Positions 17,739 through 26,776 of a DNA stretch of 64,000 bases are shown in pieces. The translations under genes and the position numbers were made by a program. The stretch spans positions 23,910 to 87,909 of the forward strand of contig NZ_JADGMQ010000017.1 in the NCBI RefSeq assembly GCF_016124105.1, written 5' to 3'. Under the pieces are notes generated by a model. That model worked only from the letters and a program-made list of their open reading frames with translations. It was not told the origin of the DNA and searched no databases. This DNA comes from Aquamicrobium zhengzhouense. Lineage in GTDB: Bacteria; Pseudomonadota; Alphaproteobacteria; Rhizobiales; Rhizobiaceae. Numbering within the stretch: the stretch's first letter is position 1; each line of letters begins with the position of its first letter.

Positions 17739-18497
17739 ATGACAGCCAACGAAGTAAGTGGCAGCTATCCGGAAATAGCGGTTCTGCCTCTCGGCGCAAC
17801 TGAGCAGCACGGCCCTCACCTGCCTTTCGAGACGGACACGATCATCGCCGAGGGTATGGTCGCTCGCGTTCAAGCACTGTTGCGGACAGATCTGAACGTG
17901 ATTTTTCTGCCAGTGGAACCGGTCGGATACTCTCCAGAGCACATGGATGTTGCCGGTTCGAGAACCCTTGCCTTTGATGAGGCTATCAACCGGTGGATCG
18001 GCATTGGCGCGGATCTCGCTACGCGCGGCATCCGGCGATTGGTCTTTTTGAACGCGCATGGCGGCAATTCTCCGCTGATGACCATTGTTGCGACGGAACT
18101 TCGCGTACAGCACGCCATGCTTGCCGTCGCCTCAAGCTGGACCCGCTTCGGTTATCCGGCCAAGTGGGTGTCGCCCCACGAAAAGGCCCTTGGCATTCAT
18201 GGCGGCTTCATCGAAACGAGCGTCATGCTAGCGCTGCGGCCGGACCTCGTTGACATGGGCAAGGCTCGCGACTTTCCATCCGCCCAGACCGGCTTCGAAG
18301 CTGACTTCAAGCACCTAGGTGCCTATGGCCCGCACGCCTTTGGCTGGAAGATGAGCGACCTTTCACCGCAAGGCGTTGTCGGCAATGCCGCCGCAGCCAG
18401 CGCCGAGGCAGGAAATGAACTTTTGGACCATGCCGCCAAAGGGTTCGTTGAGCTATTGCTGGACGTGTCCCGCTTTGATGTGGGGACGCTTCGCTAG
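17739..18497 (+). CDS. Creatininase-family amidohydrolase
   Basis: A 252-residue metal-dependent amidohydrolase of the creatininase family (cyclic amide or formamide hydrolysis, cytoplasmic). Metal ligands are visible in [19 protein letters not shown] (Glu, His, Asp), [10 protein letters not shown] and [13 protein letters not shown]. Length is normal for the family. The substrate cannot be set from sequence; relatives act on creatinine, on formamide intermediates of riboflavin synthesis, or on a mycofactocin precursor, and no mycofactocin genes are nearby. The ATG at 17739 has only a weak ribosome site. A MarR regulator diverges from it and a CobW-type metal-insertion GTPase follows 68 bases later; metal supply by the latter is an attractive but unproven link. 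Confidence 0.88.
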   Translation: MTANEVSGSYPEIAVLPLGATEQHGPHLPFETDTIIAEGMVARVQALLRTDLNVIFLPVEPVGYSPEHMDVAGSRTLAFDEAINRWIGIGADLATRGIRRLVFLNAHGGNSPLMTIVATELRVQHAMLAVASSWTRFGYPAKWVSPHEKALGIHGGFIETSVMLALRPDLVDMGKARDFPSAQTGFEADFKHLGAYGPHAFGWKMSDLSPQGVVGNAAAASAEAGNELLDHAAKGFVELLLDVSRFDVGTLR

Positions 18498-18565
18498 GCA
18501 GGTGCAAACCCAAACCGAGCATCCTATATGCACAGCAACACCAAATTCAGCCCAGAGGCCAGGAC

Positions 18566-19618
18566 ATGACGCAGGCGCAAATTCCGGTGACGGTGCTCAC
18601 CGGCTATCTAGGCTCCGGCAAGACCACCCTTTTGAACCGCATCCTCACCGAGGACCATGGCAAGCGCTATGCCGTCATCGTCAATGAGTTTGGTGAAATC
18701 GGCATCGACAATGATCTGATCGTAGAATCCGACGAGGAAATCTACGAGATGAACAATGGCTGCATCTGCTGCACGGTGCGCGGTGACCTGATCCGAACCG
18801 TTGAGGGCCTGATGCGCCGTCCGGGCCGTTTCGATGCGATCCTCGTCGAGACGACCGGCCTTGCCGATCCTGCACCGGTGGCGCAAACCTTCTTCATGGA
18901 CGAGGATGTGCGCTCGAAGACGAAGCTTGATGCGGTCGTTGCGCTGGTCGACGCCAAGCACCTTCCCCTGCGCCTGAAGGACTCCAAGGAAGCTGAGGAT
19001 CAGATCGCATTCGCGGACGTGGTCATTCTCAACAAGACTGACCTCGTCAGTGAGGAAGAGCTTCGTGACGTCGAAGCTGCAGTGCGCGCCATCAACCCGG
19101 CGGCACGGATCCACAAGACCCAGCGCTCCGCGGTTCCGTTGACCGAGGTGCTCGACCGTGGTGCGTTCGACCTCTCACGCGCTCTGGAGAACGACCCACA
19201 TTTCCTTGATGCGGACGACCACGATCATGATCATGTCTGCGGTCCTGATTGCGATCATGATCATCATCACCACCACGATCATGGACATCACCATCATCAC
19301 GGCGTTTCACCCATCCACGACGTCGGCGTGACCTCGATCTCGCTGCGCGGCGGTGATGTGGATCCGAAGAAATTCTTCCCCTGGCTTGAGAAGACCACGC
19401 AGATGGACGGTCCCAACATCCTGCGTCTGAAGGGGATCATCGCAATTAAGGATGACCCGGATCGCTACGTTGTCCAGGGCGTTCACATGATCCTTGAGGG
19501 CGATCATCAGCGCCCGTGGAAAGCGGAAGAGAAGCGTGAAACGCGTCTGGTATTCATCGGCCGCGAACTCGACGCCGAGCGTTTAAAGCGCACATTTGAG
19601 GCCTGCCAGGCCTCCTGA
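18566..19618 (+). CDS. CobW/COG0523-type GTPase metallochaperone, His-rich
   Basis: A 350-residue G3E-family GTPase (CobW/ZNG1-like) that delivers metal, usually zinc or cobalt, to client enzymes using GTP hydrolysis. The P-loop is [16 protein letters not shown], the metal-binding [13 protein letters not shown] holds the CxCC motif, and NKTD gives guanine specificity. A histidine/aspartate-rich loop spans about residues 212-245, with roughly eighteen His in a run broken by CGPDC, a likely extra metal store or sensor; the CobW C-terminal domain follows. It lies between a creatininase-family metalloenzyme and a WD40 protein. A strong hairpin terminator ends this transcript. No Zur box was recognised upstream. 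Confidence 0.92.
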   Translation: MTQAQIPVTVLTGYLGSGKTTLLNRILTEDHGKRYAVIVNEFGEIGIDNDLIVESDEEIYEMNNGCICCTVRGDLIRTVEGLMRRPGRFDAILVETTGLADPAPVAQTFFMDEDVRSKTKLDAVVALVDAKHLPLRLKDSKEAEDQIAFADVVILNKTDLVSEEELRDVEAAVRAINPAARIHKTQRSAVPLTEVLDRGAFDLSRALENDPHFLDADDHDHDHVCGPDCDHDHHHHHDHGHHHHHGVSPIHDVGVTSISLRGGDVDPKKFFPWLEKTTQMDGPNILRLKGIIAIKDDPDRYVVQGVHMILEGDHQRPWKAEEKRETRLVFIGRELDAERLKRTFEACQAS

Positions 19619-19634
19619 AGCTGACAAATGCTGC

Positions 19635-19667
19635 GATACCGGGCTCTTGAGCGCGCCCGGTATCTTT
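19635..19667 (+). terminator. Rho-independent terminator after the CobW-type gene
   Basis: GATACCGGGC (19635-19644), a ten-base loop and GCCCGGTATC (19655-19664) form a perfect 10-bp stem followed by TTTACC. The short T-run makes it moderate in strength. Confidence 0.72.
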
Positions 19668-19744
19668 ACCTGCCGCGCTTGCGCACGTATTTCGTGCCCA
19701 CGATGAGTGCGCTCACTGCGCTGCAATCTAAGGAATACTGATCC

Positions 19745-20719
19745 GTGCCAACTGTCGCCCCTCTCGATCTCGACGGACACTGCATTTCTGCCTGCTGGCT
19801 GGATGGCCTGCCCTTCTTCGCTCTTGCAGATGGCCAGGTGCACCGGCTCGACAACGGCCACAAGACGATCGAGGCGCATGACGGTCTTCTTTGCGCAGCA
19901 GTTGCGCTGGATGAAAAGTCCATGCTCACCGGCGGCGAGGACGGTCGCGTCTGCTCGATAGCTGCGGATGGAAGTGTCACCGAAATTGCAAATCTCGGCC
20001 GCAAATGGGTGAATACCGTGGCGACAGGGCCGCGTGGTGCAATCGCTTTTGGTGCAGGCCGGGCTGCGCATGTGCGCCTTCCTGACGGCACGATCAACGA
20101 TTTCCAGCATCAGCGATCCGTCGAGGGCATTGCTTTTGCCCCCAAGGGCCTGCGCATCGCCGTAGCGCGTTATAACGGCGCGACGCTTCATTTCCCGGCA
20201 GCTGCCGGCAAGCCGGTCGAGCTTGAATGGGCCGGCGCGCACGCGGCGGCAACCTTCTCGCCGGACGGAAATTTCCTGGTGACCACCATGCAGGAAAACG
20301 CACTGCATGGCTGGAAGCTTTCCGATGGCAAGCACATGCGCATGGCTGGCTATCCGGCCAAGGTGAAAAGCCTGTCATGGAGTGCAAAAGGCCGCTGGCT
20401 CGCCAGTTCCGGAGCCCCTGCAGCCATCGTGTGGCCCTTCCAGACGAAAGACGGGCCGATCGGCAAGGCACCGCTGGAACTGGGTACACGCGCCGACACC
20501 ATGGTGACTGCCGTTGCTTTCCACACAACGGACGAGATCCTCGCCATCGGTTATGCCGACGGAATGGTGATGGCAGCTCGTGTCGCCGACCAGAAGGAAA
20601 TTCTCCTGCGTCGGCCGGGCAAAGGCGCGATCACCTCGATGAGCTGGGATGGCGAGGGCCGCCGCATCGCTTTCGGCACCGAAGCAGGCGATTGCGGTGT
20701 CATCGACGTTGCTGGCTAG
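19745..20719 (+). CDS. WD40-repeat beta-propeller protein
   Basis: A 324-residue protein built of WD40-like blades, seven by rough count, without a signal peptide, so cytoplasmic. Repeat signatures include HDGLLCAAVALDEKSMLTGG, DGRVCSIAADGSV, GAHAAATFSPDGNFLVTTMQ, VKSLSWSAKGRWLASSGA and ITSMSWDGEGRRIAFGTEAG. No enzyme domain is attached; such proteins normally act as scaffolds. The start is GTG at 19745 behind AAGGAAT. Genes of this type often sit next to CobW GTPases in alphaproteobacteria as far as I recall, and the two may work together, but the intervening terminator argues for separate or partly coupled transcription. Confidence 0.85.
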   Translation: MPTVAPLDLDGHCISACWLDGLPFFALADGQVHRLDNGHKTIEAHDGLLCAAVALDEKSMLTGGEDGRVCSIAADGSVTEIANLGRKWVNTVATGPRGAIAFGAGRAAHVRLPDGTINDFQHQRSVEGIAFAPKGLRIAVARYNGATLHFPAAAGKPVELEWAGAHAAATFSPDGNFLVTTMQENALHGWKLSDGKHMRMAGYPAKVKSLSWSAKGRWLASSGAPAAIVWPFQTKDGPIGKAPLELGTRADTMVTAVAFHTTDEILAIGYADGMVMAARVADQKEILLRRPGKGAITSMSWDGEGRRIAFGTEAGDCGVIDVAG

Positions 20720-20720
20720 A

Positions 20721-21167
20721 CTATTCCGCCAGGCAAGTGATGTGGCCACTGTATGAGGCAATTTCTGCCTCACCTTCGCTGGGGTTCGTCATGTCATAGA
20801 TCTCGACGCGGTAAGACCCCTGGGTTTCACCGTCGGTCGGGCTTGTTACCGTCACCTCGACAAAGCCGTGCGGCAAATCTCCATCGCGCTCACGGTAGAG
20901 CTTGAGCTTCAGGCCGTCTTCATCCAGCCAATACTGCGCGACATGCGATCGATCGAATGTCGTCGCCTGCAGATCCTTCGCAATATCCGCATCTTTTATA
21001 TTGGCTTCGCCGGCGAAGCTGAACAGCGCGCCGCCCATCCCGCGCGTAACTCCCCCATTGATACTGATCTGGGCTTTTTCATCTTCGAAGTCACATGTGA
21101 CACCGCCAGATGCCATGGCCGTTCCGCCAGACAGTGCGGCAATCATTGCTGCGAGGATTAGGCGCAT
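20721..21167 (-). CDS. Conserved hypothetical secreted protein
   Basis: A 148-residue protein with a clear Sec signal (MRLILAAMIAALSGGTAMAS, cleavage after AMA) and a mature part of about 130 residues, predicted beta-rich, with one cysteine near each end (VTCDFED and HITCLAE) that could form a disulfide. No family was recognised. The gene converges with the WD40 gene, one base between stops, and diverges from the aminotransferase gene. Likely periplasmic; function unknown. Confidence 0.7.
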   Translation of the reverse strand: MRLILAAMIAALSGGTAMASGGVTCDFEDEKAQISINGGVTRGMGGALFSFAGEANIKDADIAKDLQATTFDRSHVAQYWLDEDGLKLKLYRERDGDLPHGFVEVTVTSPTDGETQGSYRVEIYDMTNPSEGEAEIASYSGHITCLAE

Positions 21168-21266
21168 TCCAAACTATTCCCTTTTCCCATCAACCTTGTT
21201 TGTGGCTGGCGGTTGCGGCCCGATTGCGGCGGCGCTAGGAACTGAGATGCATCTGGAGGACGGGCT

Positions 21267-22640
21267 GTGAACGACATGAGCATGACCATTGGCGGTATCA
21301 GCCGCTCACGCATCGCCGCTGTACGTGAGCGAGAGGAACTGGTTTATTCCGCCGCACGCCCAATATCCCAGGCGATGATTGGGGACGGCGCACCTGGTTA
21401 TCTCGGCGGCGTGCCGATGCACTGGATGCGGGACTGGCCGATGCCGTTTCCATTCGTCGTCAAAAAAGCGAACGACGCCAAGATCGTTGACGTCGACGGC
21501 ATCAAGCTGGCTGATTTCTGCCTCGGCGACACCGGCTCGATGTTCGGCCACTCCCCTGCCCCGGTTGTTGAAGCAATTCGCCGGCAAGGGAAACACGGCC
21601 TTACCTATATGCTGCCCTGCGACGACGCCCTGATTGTCGGCGAACTTCTGGTCGAACGTTTTGGGTTGCCCTACTGGCAGATCGCGACGACGGCGACGGA
21701 TGCCAACCGCTTTGCGCTGCGCGTCGCCCGCGCCGTCACCAACCGCCCGAAGATCCTCGTCTTCAACGGTTGTTACCATGGCTCGGTGGACGAAACCTTC
21801 GTCCAGATCCGGCGCGGCTGGCAGGTCAACAAGGCGGGTCTGGCCGGGGAATTCCGGGATCTCACGCGCGGTGCAGTTGTTGTCGAGTTCAACGACATTC
21901 AAGCAGTCGAGAAGGCGCTGGCAGAAGGCGACATTGCCTGCGTCATTACCGAACCCGTGATGACCAATTCCTGCATGGTTCTGCCGGAGCCCGGCTTTCA
22001 TGAAGCGCTGCGCGACGTGACGCGCAAGCACGGCACGCTGCTTCTGATCGACGAAACCCACACCATCTCGACAGGTCCGGGTGGCTATACCCGTGCGTAC
22101 GGGCTTGAGCCGGACCTTTTCGTCCTCGGCAAGCCGATTGCAGGCGGTGTGCCCGCGAGCATCTGGGGCATGTCGGAAGATATTGCCGCGCGTTGGCAAG
22201 CTTATGAAGCCGCGAAGGAGCCCGGTTACTCAGGGATGGGGACCACCCTCTCCGGCAACCCCCTTCAATTCGCTGCCATGCGCGCTGTGCTGGAAGAGGT
22301 CATGACGCCAAACGCCTATGCGCGGATGGAGGATCTGGCTGACCGGTTACAGCAAGGGCTTGCCAAGGTAATCGACGACAACGGCCTTGCCTGGCACGTC
22401 GTGCGCGTCGGTGCACGTGTGGAATTCGTTTGTGCGCAGGGTCCGCTCGGAAACGGCACCGAGGCTGCAGCAGCCCATGCGCCAGAGCTTGAAGCGGTGA
22501 TCCATCTGGGCCTTGTGAATCGCGGCTGCCTGATCGCACCGTTCCACAACATGATGTTGGTGTCGCCTGTGACCAAGAAGAAGCACGTCGACCGACTCAT
22601 CATGGCATTCGAGGATGTTATTTCGGAGCTCGCAGAGTGA
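21267..22640 (+). CDS. Class III (glutamate-1-semialdehyde-type) PLP aminotransferase
   Basis: A 457-residue PLP-dependent class III aminotransferase resembling glutamate-1-semialdehyde aminomutases and omega-amino-acid aminotransferases. The cofactor Asp sits in LLLIDETHTIS, the Schiff-base Lys in LFVLGKPIAGGVPASIWG, and the pyrimidine-stacking region is FNGCYHGSVDE. HemL-like chlorophyll/heme function is unlikely because the protein is long and paired with a glutamine-synthetase-like gene that it overlaps by four bases. The GTG at 21267 follows GGAGGA at good spacing; an ATG nine bases later is the alternative. Together the two suggest catabolism of an amine or amino acid via gamma-glutamyl or transamination steps. 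The actual substrate is unknown. Confidence 0.85.
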   Translation: MNDMSMTIGGISRSRIAAVREREELVYSAARPISQAMIGDGAPGYLGGVPMHWMRDWPMPFPFVVKKANDAKIVDVDGIKLADFCLGDTGSMFGHSPAPVVEAIRRQGKHGLTYMLPCDDALIVGELLVERFGLPYWQIATTATDANRFALRVARAVTNRPKILVFNGCYHGSVDETFVQIRRGWQVNKAGLAGEFRDLTRGAVVVEFNDIQAVEKALAEGDIACVITEPVMTNSCMVLPEPGFHEALRDVTRKHGTLLLIDETHTISTGPGGYTRAYGLEPDLFVLGKPIAGGVPASIWGMSEDIAARWQAYEAAKEPGYSGMGTTLSGNPLQFAAMRAVLEEVMTPNAYARMEDLADRLQQGLAKVIDDNGLAWHVVRVGARVEFVCAQGPLGNGTEAAAAHAPELEAVIHLGLVNRGCLIAPFHNMMLVSPVTKKKHVDRLIMAFEDVISELAE

Positions 22641-24028
22641 CGGCATCCCCATCCGGTTCGCTGCTGAGTGAAGCGCTTGAATTTCTCGACCAGCACCCTG
22701 AAATCGAGGCCGTCGACATTGTCCTGACCGACGCCAATGGCATCGGCCGTGGCAAGATCATCCGTCGCCACGAACTTGCAGGCCTGTATGAGAACGGCCG
22801 CCATCTGCCGATCTCTATCCTTGGGCTCGACATCGTCGGCGAGGATGTTCACGAGACCGGCCTTATCTGGGATGCCGGCGATGGCGATTTGCGCGCCTGG
22901 CCGATCCCTGGGACGCTGGTTCCCCTTTACGGCACCAATCCGCCCCGCGGACAGGTTCTCCTGTCCATGTACGACCTTGACGGCAACCCCATGACCAGCG
23001 ATCCGCGCCATGCGCTGAAGCGCCAGGTCGAGGCTTTCGCCGCACGCGGCTTATATCCGGCAGGGGCGTTCGAGCTTGAGTTTTTCCTGCTCGCAAACGA
23101 GCGCGACTCAGAAGGCCGCGTTCAGCCTGCGCGCGCGGTACTTGATGGCCGCGCCAGCGGGAAGACCGAGGTCTATTCGGTCGATCACCTGCACGGCATG
23201 GAGCCGCTCTTCTCCGACATCTACAAGGCGGCAGAAGCGCAGCGCATTCCAGCCGAGACCGTCATCTCGGAATATGCGCCCGGCCAGTACGAGCTGACGC
23301 TCAACTACCGCAAGGATATCCTTCGCGCCGCCGATGACCTTCTGATGCTGAAGCGTCTGGTGCGCATGCAGGCCCGCCGCCACGGCGTCACCGCCTGCTT
23401 CATGGCGAAGCCGATCGAGGCCTATGCCGGCTCCGGCATGCACCTGCACGTCTCAATGCAGGACGGCGACGGCAACAACGTCTTCACCGAAGCCACCGAC
23501 GGCGAGTGGAACCCGCTCCTTCTCAATTCGCTCGGCGGCCTTGCCGAAACGATAGCCGAGTCGATGCTGGTCTTTGCCCCGCATGCCAATTCTTGGCGTC
23601 GGTTCGTTTCGCAGTCTTATGCACCGGTCGCGCCGACCTGGGGCGTCAACAATCGCTCGGTCGCGCTACGTGTCCCGGCTGGTTCCAAGAACGCCCGCCG
23701 CATCGAACACCGCCCGTCCGGCGTCGACGCCAACCCTTATCTCGTTGCCGCAACGGTTCTTGCCGGCATCGCCAAGGGCATCGACGAGAAGTGCGATCCG
23801 GGCCCTGAGACGACTGGCAACGGCTATGAATGCGAGCGCGCCAGCGGGGCAGAAATGCCGGCCGACTGGTTCTCGGCGATCAAGGCGGCGGAAACATCAA
23901 CCTTCCTTCGCGATGCGCTCGGCGAAGACATGCACCGCACCTTCACCGCGATCAAACGCGCTGAATATCTGCGCGTTGCCCGCACCGTCAGCGAACTCGA
24001 CTATCACCTCTACCTCCACGAGGTCTGA
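22637..24028 (+). CDS. Glutamine synthetase family ligase (gamma-glutamylpolyamine synthetase-like)
   Basis: A 463-residue member of the glutamine synthetase fold, closest in pattern to PuuA-type gamma-glutamylpolyamine synthetases, which join glutamate to an amine with ATP. Visible are the N-terminal beta-grasp region (EAVDIVLTDANGIGRGKIIR), the metal-binding FELEFFLLAN and SEYAPGQYELTLNY, the ATP/glutamate site GSGMHLHVSMQDGDG and the catalytic NNRSVALRVPAG with RIEHRPSGVDANPYL. The Tyr adenylylation site of housekeeping GlnA is not seen. It overlaps the aminotransferase stop by four bases, so the two are translationally coupled. True ammonia assimilation is unlikely. Confidence 0.88.
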   Translation: MTASPSGSLLSEALEFLDQHPEIEAVDIVLTDANGIGRGKIIRRHELAGLYENGRHLPISILGLDIVGEDVHETGLIWDAGDGDLRAWPIPGTLVPLYGTNPPRGQVLLSMYDLDGNPMTSDPRHALKRQVEAFAARGLYPAGAFELEFFLLANERDSEGRVQPARAVLDGRASGKTEVYSVDHLHGMEPLFSDIYKAAEAQRIPAETVISEYAPGQYELTLNYRKDILRAADDLLMLKRLVRMQARRHGVTACFMAKPIEAYAGSGMHLHVSMQDGDGNNVFTEATDGEWNPLLLNSLGGLAETIAESMLVFAPHANSWRRFVSQSYAPVAPTWGVNNRSVALRVPAGSKNARRIEHRPSGVDANPYLVAATVLAGIAKGIDEKCDPGPETTGNGYECERASGAEMPADWFSAIKAAETSTFLRDALGEDMHRTFTAIKRAEYLRVARTVSELDYHLYLHEV

Positions 24029-24053
24029 CGTTTCGCGCGCGACATTTTTGTGA

Positions 24054-24089
24054 TTGGACGAGGGACAGACCAGAACATATATAGAACAT
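24054..24089 (+). promoter_or_regulatory. LexA-box promoter giving an apparently leaderless mRNA
   Basis: GAACATATATAGAAC (24073-24087) is a perfect GAAC-N7-GAAC, the alphaproteobacterial SOS box (GTTC-N7-GTTC on the other strand). A -35 TTGGAC (24054-24059) and a -10 TATATA (24078-24083) with an 18-base spacer overlap it, so LexA binding would block RNA polymerase. The predicted transcription start, about seven bases after the -10, falls on the ATG at 24090; no ribosome site exists. Confidence 0.8.
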
Positions 24090-25325
24090 ATGTCTGGTTT
24101 GCCCCTCCGCGAAAAGCTGGCCATTTTGGCCGATGCTGCAAAATACGATGCGTCCTGCGCCTCATCTGGGGCCAAGGGGCGCAATTCCTTGAAGTCGAAA
24201 GGCATCGGCTCGACCGAGGGAAGTGGCATCTGCCACTCCTACGCGCCGGACGGGCGATGCATTTCGCTGCTCAAGATCCTGATGACGAATTTCTGCATTT
24301 ACGATTGCTCGTATTGCATCAATCGCTCGTCATCGAATGTCCGCCGCGCCCGCTTTTCGATCGACGAAGTCGTCAAGCTGACGCTCGATTTCTACAAGCG
24401 CAATTACATTGAAGGCCTGTTCCTGTCGTCCGGCGTCATCCGCTCGCCGGATGAGACGATGAGCGAGATGGTCGAGATCGCGCGACGACTTCGCATCGAC
24501 CATTCGTTTCAGGGCTACATCCATCTCAAGACGATCCCGGAGGCGAGCGATGAGCTGATCGAACAGGCTGGCATCTATGCCGACCGTTTATCGATCAATG
24601 TCGAGCTTCCGACCGACGAAGGCGTCAAGCAGCTGGCACCGCAGAAGAAGCCTGAAACAATCCGCGTTTCGATGGCGAATTTGCGCCTCAAGATCGAGGA
24701 AAAGTCGGAGCCGACGCTGCAGACCAAGCGCAAGCAGCGCTTTGCGCCGGGCGGGCAGTCGACACAAATGATCGTTGGCGCAGATGCAACGACGGACTCG
24801 CAAATCCTGACGACATCGTCGCGGCTCTATTCGGGCTACAAGCTGCGCCGCGTCTATTATTCGGCGTTCAGCCCGATCCCAGATTCGTCTTCCGCCCTGC
24901 CCCTCATCCGCCCGCCGCTGATGCGCGAGCACCGGCTGTATCAGGCCGATTGGCTGATGCGGTTCTATGGCTTTGAGAAGGATGAGATCGTTGCGGCCCA
25001 GCCCAATGGCATGCTCGATCTTGAGATCGACCCGAAGCTTGCCTGGGCGCTAGCCAACCGCCACGCCTTCCCGGTCGACGTGAATAGCGCCCCGCGCGAG
25101 ATGCTTTTGCGCATCCCAGGCATTGGCTCGAAGGTCGTTAAGCGCCTTCTCGAAGTGCGCCGCTATCGCCGCCTGCGGCTTGAAGATGTCGGTCGCCTCT
25201 GCGTCTCGATTTCCAAGGTTCGTCCCTTCATCATCGCCGATGGCTGGAGCCCCGGCGGCTCGACTGACGCACTCAACTTGCGCGAGCGCCTTGCGCCCCA
25301 GCCAAAGCAGCTGTCCCTGTTCTGA
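24090..25325 (+). CDS. Putative DNA modification/repair radical SAM protein
   Basis: A 411-residue radical S-adenosylmethionine enzyme of the group annotated as putative DNA modification/repair radical SAM proteins. The [4Fe-4S] motif is CIYDCSYC (CxxxCxxC, about residue 71); an SPL-like barrel follows, and the C-terminal part carries a helix-hairpin-helix DNA-binding motif (FPVDVNSAPREMLLRIPGIG). Its reaction is unknown. The ATG at 24090 is preferred over a TTG at 24054 because the latter would lie inside the SOS promoter. It ends with one base shared with the start of the DUF4130-UdgX gene, so the pair forms an SOS-inducible operon. Predicted cytoplasmic, acting on damaged DNA. Confidence 0.9.
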   Translation: MSGLPLREKLAILADAAKYDASCASSGAKGRNSLKSKGIGSTEGSGICHSYAPDGRCISLLKILMTNFCIYDCSYCINRSSSNVRRARFSIDEVVKLTLDFYKRNYIEGLFLSSGVIRSPDETMSEMVEIARRLRIDHSFQGYIHLKTIPEASDELIEQAGIYADRLSINVELPTDEGVKQLAPQKKPETIRVSMANLRLKIEEKSEPTLQTKRKQRFAPGGQSTQMIVGADATTDSQILTTSSRLYSGYKLRRVYYSAFSPIPDSSSALPLIRPPLMREHRLYQADWLMRFYGFEKDEIVAAQPNGMLDLEIDPKLAWALANRHAFPVDVNSAPREMLLRIPGIGSKVVKRLLEVRRYRRLRLEDVGRLCVSISKVRPFIIADGWSPGGSTDALNLRERLAPQPKQLSLF

Positions 25326-26776
25326 TGTCGCGCTACTCGGTGACGCTTGCGGGAGAGACGGACTTTGCCGGCTGGCGCGATGCCGCCCGCCGGCTGGTTC
25401 TGAACGACGTGCCGCCGCACGATGTGGTCTGGCAAACGGAAGCCTCGACCGATCTCTTCGGCGCATCCGGCGCGCCCTTGCCGCCAGCGCCAGAAGGCAA
25501 GACGCTCAACGTCTCTCGCGAATTCATCGACAGCGCGGAGGGCGTGATCTGCCACAGCGACCCTGCCCGTTTTGCCCTTCTCTATCGTCTGCTCTATCGC
25601 CAACGCAGCGAGCCAAACCTGCTGAAAATCGCCTCCGATCTTGATGTCACCGCTTTGCGCGACATGGCAAAATCGGTCCGTCGCGACATTCACAAGATGC
25701 GCGCCTTCGTCCGCTTCGTGCGCATCGGCGAAGGCGATGAGGAGCGCTACGTGTCGTGGTTCGAACCCGACCATTACATCGTTGTGCGCAACGCGCCCTT
25801 CTTCATCCGCCGTTTCACTGGCATGCGCTGGACGATCTTTACCCCGCACGCCTCCGCCGACTGGGACGGCGAAAAGCTGGCGATCGGCCCCGGCGCGATG
25901 CGCAATGACGTGCCACGTGAGGACACGTCGAACACGCTCTGGCGCACCTATTTCTCCAGCATCTTCAACCCTGCCCGCCTCAAGGTGAAGGCGATGCAGG
26001 CGGAGATGCCGAAGAAGTACTGGAAGAACCTTCCGGAAGCCTCGCTGATCCCCGAACTCATCAAAGGGGCAGATGCCGCCGCGCGCAAAATGCTGGAAAC
26101 GATGCCGACCTTGCCGGCCCCGCATCACGCCAAAATTCAGGAGCGCATCTGGAACAAGCCAGAAGAGCAGTTGCCGGAAATCGCGTCGAACCTCTCAGAA
26201 CTGCGTGCCCAAGCTTCCGCTTGCCAGCGCTGCCCGCTCCACCGCGACGCCACGCAGACTGTCTTTGGCGAAGGCCCGGCTGATGCACGCGTCGTTTTTG
26301 TCGGTGAGCAGCCCGGCGATCACGAGGATCTTGCCGGTCGCCCCTTTGTGGGTCCAGCGGGCCGTGTCTTTGATGAGGTCATCGAGGAAGCAGGCATCGA
26401 GCGCGAAAAGCTCTACGTCACCAATGCCGTCAAACACTTCAAGTTCACGCCGCGAGGTAAGCGTCGTTTGCACCAGCGCCCGAATGTCGGCGAGATCAGC
26501 GCCTGCCGCTGGTGGGTCGAGCAGGAACTTTCGATGGTCAAGCCAAACCTCGTCGTCGCCATGGGCGCGACGGCAGCGCATTCGCTGCTCGGCCAAGCGA
26601 TCCCGGTGACACAGATGCGCGGGCAAGTGGTGACGCGGGACGATGGTTTGCGGGTGTTTCTGACGATCCACCCGTCCTTCATCCTGCGCATTCAGGATCA
26701 GGACGAAGCAAAAGCCGAGCGCGCCCGTTTTCTCACCGACATGTGCGCAGTGGCAGAGCTCGCTGCTGTAGCCTAA
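25325..26776 (+). CDS. udgX: DUF4130 and UdgX fusion, uracil-DNA binding protein
   Basis: A 483-residue two-part protein. Residues 1 to about 245 form the SAM-linked DUF4130 domain of unknown function (HKMRAFVRFVRIGEGDEERY, FFIRRFTGMRWTIFTPHASA). About 285-480 is a UdgX-type family 4-like uracil-DNA glycosylase: an Fe-S ligand pair CQRC, motif A VGEQPGDHEDLAGRPFVGPA, and the UdgX-specific loop RGKRRLHQRPN, whose His in the studied mycobacterial enzyme forms a covalent bond with the DNA at the uracil site; motif TIHPSFILR closes it. It is translationally coupled to the upstream radical SAM gene under LexA control. How the two cooperate is not established. Confidence 0.93.
   Translation: MSRYSVTLAGETDFAGWRDAARRLVLNDVPPHDVVWQTEASTDLFGASGAPLPPAPEGKTLNVSREFIDSAEGVICHSDPARFALLYRLLYRQRSEPNLLKIASDLDVTALRDMAKSVRRDIHKMRAFVRFVRIGEGDEERYVSWFEPDHYIVVRNAPFFIRRFTGMRWTIFTPHASADWDGEKLAIGPGAMRNDVPREDTSNTLWRTYFSSIFNPARLKVKAMQAEMPKKYWKNLPEASLIPELIKGADAAARKMLETMPTLPAPHHAKIQERIWNKPEEQLPEIASNLSELRAQASACQRCPLHRDATQTVFGEGPADARVVFVGEQPGDHEDLAGRPFVGPAGRVFDEVIEEAGIEREKLYVTNAVKHFKFTPRGKRRLHQRPNVGEISACRWWVEQELSMVKPNLVVAMGATAAHSLLGQAIPVTQMRGQVVTRDDGLRVFLTIHPSFILRIQDQDEAKAERARFLTDMCAVAELAAVA

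Noticed and set aside
24054..24089. TTG at 24054 as the start of the radical SAM gene
   Set aside because: It would place the -35, -10 and LexA box within the coding region and there is no ribosome site; homologous start sequence fits ATG 24090.
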